This document shows positions 14,869 to 17,006 of a stretch of DNA of 17,006 nt, piece after piece (within the stretch, counting starts at the first letter, position 1; every line of letters begins with the position of its first letter). The stretch comes from an uncultured Clostridium sp. (GTDB taxonomy: Bacteria; Bacillota; Clostridia; Christensenellales; Borkfalkiaceae): positions 1 through 17,006 of the forward strand of contig USMU01000041.1 of NCBI GenBank assembly GCA_900555925.1, read 5' to 3'. A program made the position numbers and the translations under genes. Below the pieces are notes generated by a model. It was given only the letters and a program-made list of their open reading frames with translations. It ran no database searches and was not told where the DNA came from.

Positions 14869-15300
14869 CTATTTATTCTTCTTCATGCGGAGCAGGTACC
14901 CCTCCAATATATACGACGCCGCAATAGAGTCTATCGTCTGCTTCCGCTTTTCCCGCTTCACTCCGCCTATGATTTGCACTTCCCGCGCCTGCATCGTCGT
15001 GAAACGCTCGTCCTCCAACTCCACGGGCAATTCGCTCGCCTCTCTGAGCGCCTCCACGAACCGACGGGTCTTTTCCGTCTGCACGCTCTCCGTCCCGTCA
15101 AAATTGACGGGCATTCCGCACACGATTACCCCCGCGCCCCTGTCCTTCGCAAGTCTCGCTATCGCTTCCACGTCCACCTGAAAATTGCGCGTGCGGAAAT
15201 ACGTCTCCGCGGGAATCGCGTATTCGTTGAACGGGTCGCTCACCGCGACGCCGATCCGCTTGTCGCCTATGTCAAAGGCTATCGCCCGTTTTCCTGTCAT
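14869..15300 (-). CDS. ruvX: RuvX/YqgF-family Holliday junction resolvase-like nuclease
   Basis: A 143-residue RNase H-fold nuclease. In the family it is linked to 16S pre-rRNA processing and Holliday junction resolution. Motifs: AFDIGDKRIGVAVSDP at the N-terminus with the catalytic Asp, the middle LVELEDERFTT-like region (ELEDERFTTMQA) with the acidic pair, and the C-terminal IDSIAASYILEGYL with the third Asp. The ATG at 15300 starts just before KRAIAFDIG; the six residues of the longer frame (from 15318) would overlap the -10 box and are unlikely. The predicted transcription start falls at this ATG, and no Shine-Dalgarno is present, so the mRNA may be leaderless. It is followed closely by the DUF1292 gene. 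Confidence 0.93.
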   Translation of the reverse strand: MTGKRAIAFDIGDKRIGVAVSDPFNEYAIPAETYFRTRNFQVDVEAIARLAKDRGAGVIVCGMPVNFDGTESVQTEKTRRFVEALREASELPVELEDERFTTMQAREVQIIGGVKREKRKQTIDSIAASYILEGYLLRMKKNK

Positions 15301-15306
15301 AAAAGC

Positions 15307-15336
15307 ATTATAGCACAAAACCGTCCCCCGCGTCTA
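15307..15336 (-). promoter_or_regulatory. promoter of ruvX-DUF1292 that ends at the start codon
   Basis: On the minus strand a perfect TATAAT (15312-15307) is preceded by TGC, an extended -10. TAGACG (15336-15331) stands 18 bp upstream as a weak -35. With a normal 6-nt discriminator the first transcribed base is the A of the ruvX ATG at 15300. Confidence 0.7.
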
Positions 15337-15393
15337 TTGTTTTACGCAAACATTTTTTATTTTTTTCATTTTTCGCCGCAACGGACTTTACAT

Positions 15394-15421
15394 AAAAACG
15401 CGGCGGGTAAAAACCGCCGCG
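15394..15421 (-). terminator. intrinsic terminator of the YtxH-like gene
   Basis: CGCGGCGG (15399-15406) pairs with CCGCCGCG (15414-15421) around a 7-nt loop. On the minus strand the stem is followed by five T. It lies 85 bp past the YtxH-like stop codon and upstream of the ruvX promoter. Confidence 0.85.
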
Positions 15422-15506
15422 CCGTTAAAAACATGGCCGAAAGAATTCATGCGTTTCGGAAAATTGCTTTCCGCATGGCCGAAAAGATTCGTCCGCTCGG
15501 GGAAAA

Positions 15507-15767
15507 TTATTTTCCGCGCGATTTCTTCTCCGTCTTTTCCATGTCGCCTTTACTCTGTTCTCCCTCTCCGCTCTTTTCCGAAGATTGGGAAGAAAATATG
15601 CCCTTTCCGTTTTCAATGTCTTTCAGTTTCTCGTCCATCATCTCGTCGAGACGCTGTTTGACTTCCTCCTGCCCTTTTCTTACGAGCGTGCGCATCTTAC
15701 AACTGTTCGCCGCAAGCAACGCGCCGCCTACCGCACCGAGCAAAAGCCCGATTGTAAATTTCTCCAT
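15507..15767 (-). CDS. YtxH-like small membrane-anchored protein
   Basis: An 86-residue protein with one N-terminal membrane segment (FTIGLLLGAVGGALLAA) that resembles the YtxH pattern of a glycine-rich anchor. A charged helical tail (RKGQEEVKQRLDEMMDEKLKD) and a Ser/Glu/Lys-rich end follow. YtxH proteins are general-stress-associated in bacilli; the role here is unknown. I chose ATG 15767, where AAGGAGG lies 11 nt upstream; a TTG two codons earlier (15773) is closer to that site and also possible. It is monocistronic: a terminator follows at 15394-15421, and the upstream gene is the terminated small ORF at 15924. Confidence 0.8.
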   Translation of the reverse strand: MEKFTIGLLLGAVGGALLAANSCKMRTLVRKGQEEVKQRLDEMMDEKLKDIENGKGIFSSQSSEKSGEGEQSKGDMEKTEKKSRGK

Positions 15768-15895
15768 ATTCAAAAAATCCTCCTTACGGAAAATTCGCTC
15801 CGCGCGGATTTCCCGTACAGTCAGTATGAGTCTATTTACTCGGATTTATTCATAGCTTTCGACAAATTTTGACAAACAAAAACTTTATCCCCCTC

Positions 15896-15917
15896 AAAAA
15901 GACGGCGACGTCCTTTT
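15896..15917 (-). terminator. terminator of the third small-protein gene
   Basis: On the minus strand AAAAGGACG pairs with CGTCTTTTT around TCGC (one G-U pair). It ends in a T-run and begins 6 bp after the stop codon of the 44-residue gene. Its tight position supports that this small ORF is transcribed as a gene. Confidence 0.7.
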
Positions 15918-15923
15918 CAAAAG

Positions 15924-16058
15924 TCAAGATACGGAAATACGCCTTTCCGTTCCGTCGGAAAATGTAAGAGTAATCGTATCGCCGCAAATTTTTACGCTTG
16001 CTTCAAATTCATCTGAAAGTAAGACTTTCAGATATTCTATTACACTCTTAACGTCCAT
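15924..16058 (-). CDS. 44-residue small protein divergent to a double-HTH regulator (copy 3)
   Basis: The product begins MDVKSVIEYLKVLLSDEFEA and ends LTFSDGTERRISVS. It aligns without gaps with the 44-residue ORF at 4731-4865 (21 of 44 identical, with YLKV, DE, EA, VK, FS, GxER shared). Its FSDGTE is identical to that of the ORF at 4010-4201. ATG 16058 has AAGGA about 9 nt upstream, and a terminator follows at once, so it looks like a complete one-gene unit. The predicted N-terminal helix and two-strand hairpin recur in all copies. It diverges from the regulator at 16143. Function unknown; the repeated pairing with XRE genes suggests a regulatory partner. Confidence 0.75.
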   Translation of the reverse strand: MDVKSVIEYLKVLLSDEFEASVKICGDTITLTFSDGTERRISVS

Positions 16059-16073
16059 TATTTCACTTCCTTT

Positions 16074-16113
16074 ATACCGTCCCGATGTTGTAAAAATAAT
16101 AAATACCGTCCCG
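16074..16113. promoter_or_regulatory. direct repeat ATACCGTCCCG, candidate operator of the third module
   Basis: Two identical 11-bp copies at 16074-16084 and 16103-16113, 29 bp start to start, fill the divergent gap between the small gene and the double-HTH gene. They sit just upstream of the -10-like CATAAT (16120-16125) of the regulator. The first copy overlaps the ribosome-binding region of the small gene. Unlike the other two modules there is no CCTAA/TTAGG pair, which agrees with the different recognition helices of this regulator. Confidence 0.6.
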
Positions 16114-16142
16114 TTCTTTCATAATGATAGTAGGTGTAAACA

Positions 16143-16586
16143 ATGGATTATATAGAATTTTTTACGGAAGCCATCAATGAATATCGGATACAGAATAATC
16201 TGAACATTTCACAATTTGCAGAGCGCTTAGGCGTCAGCGAACAATGCGTTTCAAATTGGCTGACGAGACATAACGGGCCTTCGTTGGAATTATTAATATC
16301 CGTAGCCAATTTATTAAATTGTTCCCTCGATTACCTCGTAGGTCGCAGTCAGAGCCCCGAATATGTTCCTGCCGATAACGGTTTCATTTTTAATGAACGC
16401 TTATCTTTGCTTTTGAAAAATAATAATCTCTCAGCCTTTAAGCTGGCGAAAGCCTGCGGTTTTGGAGACTCCATTTTTGCAAAATGGAAAAAAGGGAAAA
16501 TTCCGAATATTACCACTCTTCTTTCCATCTCGGAATATTTCAATGTTTCCCTCGATTATCTCGTCGGAAGGTCGGATTCCGTATAA
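16143..16586 (+). CDS. double-HTH XRE-family transcriptional regulator (copy 3)
   Basis: A 147-residue protein with two Cro/C1-type HTH domains, about residues 10-72 and 80-146. Domain 1 has NISQFAERLGVSEQCVSNWLTR and ends CSLDYLVGR. Domain 2 has SAFKLAKACGFGDSIFAKWKKGK and ends VSLDYLVGR. The repeated SLDYLVGR end shows that the two domains arose by duplication. Its recognition helices differ from those of the two regulators at 4268 and 4972, and so does the DNA upstream. AGGTG lies 6 nt before the ATG. It probably controls itself and the divergent 44-residue gene. No ligand-binding or peptidase domain is present, so this is not a phage CI/LexA type. Confidence 0.88.
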   Translation: MDYIEFFTEAINEYRIQNNLNISQFAERLGVSEQCVSNWLTRHNGPSLELLISVANLLNCSLDYLVGRSQSPEYVPADNGFIFNERLSLLLKNNNLSAFKLAKACGFGDSIFAKWKKGKIPNITTLLSISEYFNVSLDYLVGRSDSV

Positions 16587-16669
16587 ATATTTTTATCGTT
16601 ACTCTCAAACAGATTTACAAATCTATGTAAAATCATCGATGTAGACCCTATGTACATTCTTTGTCTTTC

Positions 16670-16711
16670 CGATAAATAACGTCGTCAATCATGAACAACA
16701 ATCATTTATCG
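16670..16711. promoter_or_regulatory. inverted repeat upstream of the single-HTH gene, possible operator
   Basis: CGATAAAT (16670-16677) and ATTTATCG (16704-16711) are perfect inverted half-sites with a 26-nt spacer, again spanning 42 bp. They lie about 50 bp upstream of the XRE gene at 16761. The 174-bp gap between the two regulators holds no ORF and no clear promoter; a small AGATTT/AAATCT palindrome is at 16611-16624. Confidence 0.4.
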
Positions 16712-16760
16712 CAAAAAATCAAACGATGCATGCTCATAAAATAAATTTGGAGGGTTTTCA

Positions 16761-16973
16761 ATGATTACACACGAACAAATTCGTGAACGATTGATTGAAT
16801 CAATTCGGCAAAGCGGCATGACGCAGACGGAAATCGCAGAAAAGTTAAATGTTTCTCAATCGAACATCGCACATTATATCCGCGGGGATATTATGCCCGC
16901 CCTAGACACGTTTGCCAACCTTTGCGATATTTTGGACGTCGCCCCGGCTTATATCCTTTGTCTCGAAGATTGA
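16761..16973 (+). CDS. single-domain XRE-family HTH regulator
   Basis: A 70-residue Cro/C1-type DNA-binding protein with one HTH domain (about residues 6-64). It shows MTQTEIAEKLNVSQSNIAHY with the recognition helix SQSNIAHYIRG, and the scaffold end DILDVAPAYILCL. GGAGG lies 7 nt before the ATG at 16761, so the start is well supported. Unlike the double-HTH regulators it lacks a second domain and has no divergent small gene next to it. It follows the double-HTH gene at 16143 after 174 bp that contain an inverted repeat. Its targets cannot be told; the remaining 33 bp of the window downstream hold nothing recognisable. Confidence 0.88.
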   Translation: MITHEQIRERLIESIRQSGMTQTEIAEKLNVSQSNIAHYIRGDIMPALDTFANLCDILDVAPAYILCLED

Positions 16974-17006
16974 CGGTAAAGCGAGGGGGCCCGGAAGAAA
17001 ATTCTT

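Noticed and set aside
16611..16624. AGATTTACAAATCT palindrome as a terminator of the double-HTH gene
   Set aside because: The stem is short and AT-rich, with no U-tract behind it.
16143..16973. Prophage immunity region
   Set aside because: Although Cro/C1-type genes cluster here, no integrase, peptidase-type repressor, replication or structural phage gene is visible. The window ends 33 bp after the last gene, so this remains open beyond the edge.

Overview
The window reads as a chromosomal segment of a Bacillota (Firmicutes) bacterium of clostridial type. The reasons are the gene order rpsB-tsf / pyrH-frr-uppS-cdsA-dxr, strong GGAGG-type ribosome-binding sites, sigma-A-like promoters with TATAAT boxes, YtxH- and DUF1292-type proteins, and a BspA-like leucine-rich-repeat lipoprotein of the kind common in gut Clostridia. 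The species cannot be named from the sequence. Nearly all housekeeping genes lie on the minus strand, so they are transcribed from right to left. The HTH regulators and the lipoprotein lie on the plus strand and look clearly more AT-rich than their surroundings.

Region 1 (1-3600): a compact minus-strand operon pyrH-frr-uppS-cdsA-dxr. It links UMP kinase and ribosome recycling to undecaprenyl and phospholipid precursor synthesis and the start of the MEP isoprenoid pathway. Dxr is cut by the left edge of the window. An extended -10 promoter lies upstream of pyrH.

Region 2 (3600-6400): an island between pyrH and tsf, two genes that are often adjacent or in one operon. It holds a degenerate 16-17-bp tandem repeat, a bidirectional terminator, two divergent pairs of a small protein gene (minus) and a double-HTH XRE regulator (plus), and a BspA-like lipoprotein with a very good promoter and a shared terminator. 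The two divergent intergenic regions carry the same CCTAA-N32-TTAGG inverted element with an identical 42-bp span. This is a candidate operator.

Region 3 (6400-8280): rpsB-tsf with its own promoter, a leader of about 115 nt and a terminator.

Region 4 (8300-11860): two overlapping ABC exporter genes that make a heterodimer with one degenerate ATPase site.

Region 5 (11920-14480): a two-gene operon of a duplicated DUF1538 membrane protein and a tandem PII-like protein, closed by a terminator.

Region 6 (14500-15780): ruvX and a DUF1292 gene behind a promoter that appears to start transcription exactly at the ruvX ATG, plus a YtxH-like gene with its own terminator.

Region 7 (15890-17006): a third small-protein/double-HTH pair with a different repeat in its intergenic region, then a single-HTH XRE gene.

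The most notable content is the recurring module of a divergent small protein (44 aa in two cases, 63 aa in the third) and a tandem-HTH regulator. It is found three times, and in two of the three cases it has matching regulatory DNA. Its function is unknown.
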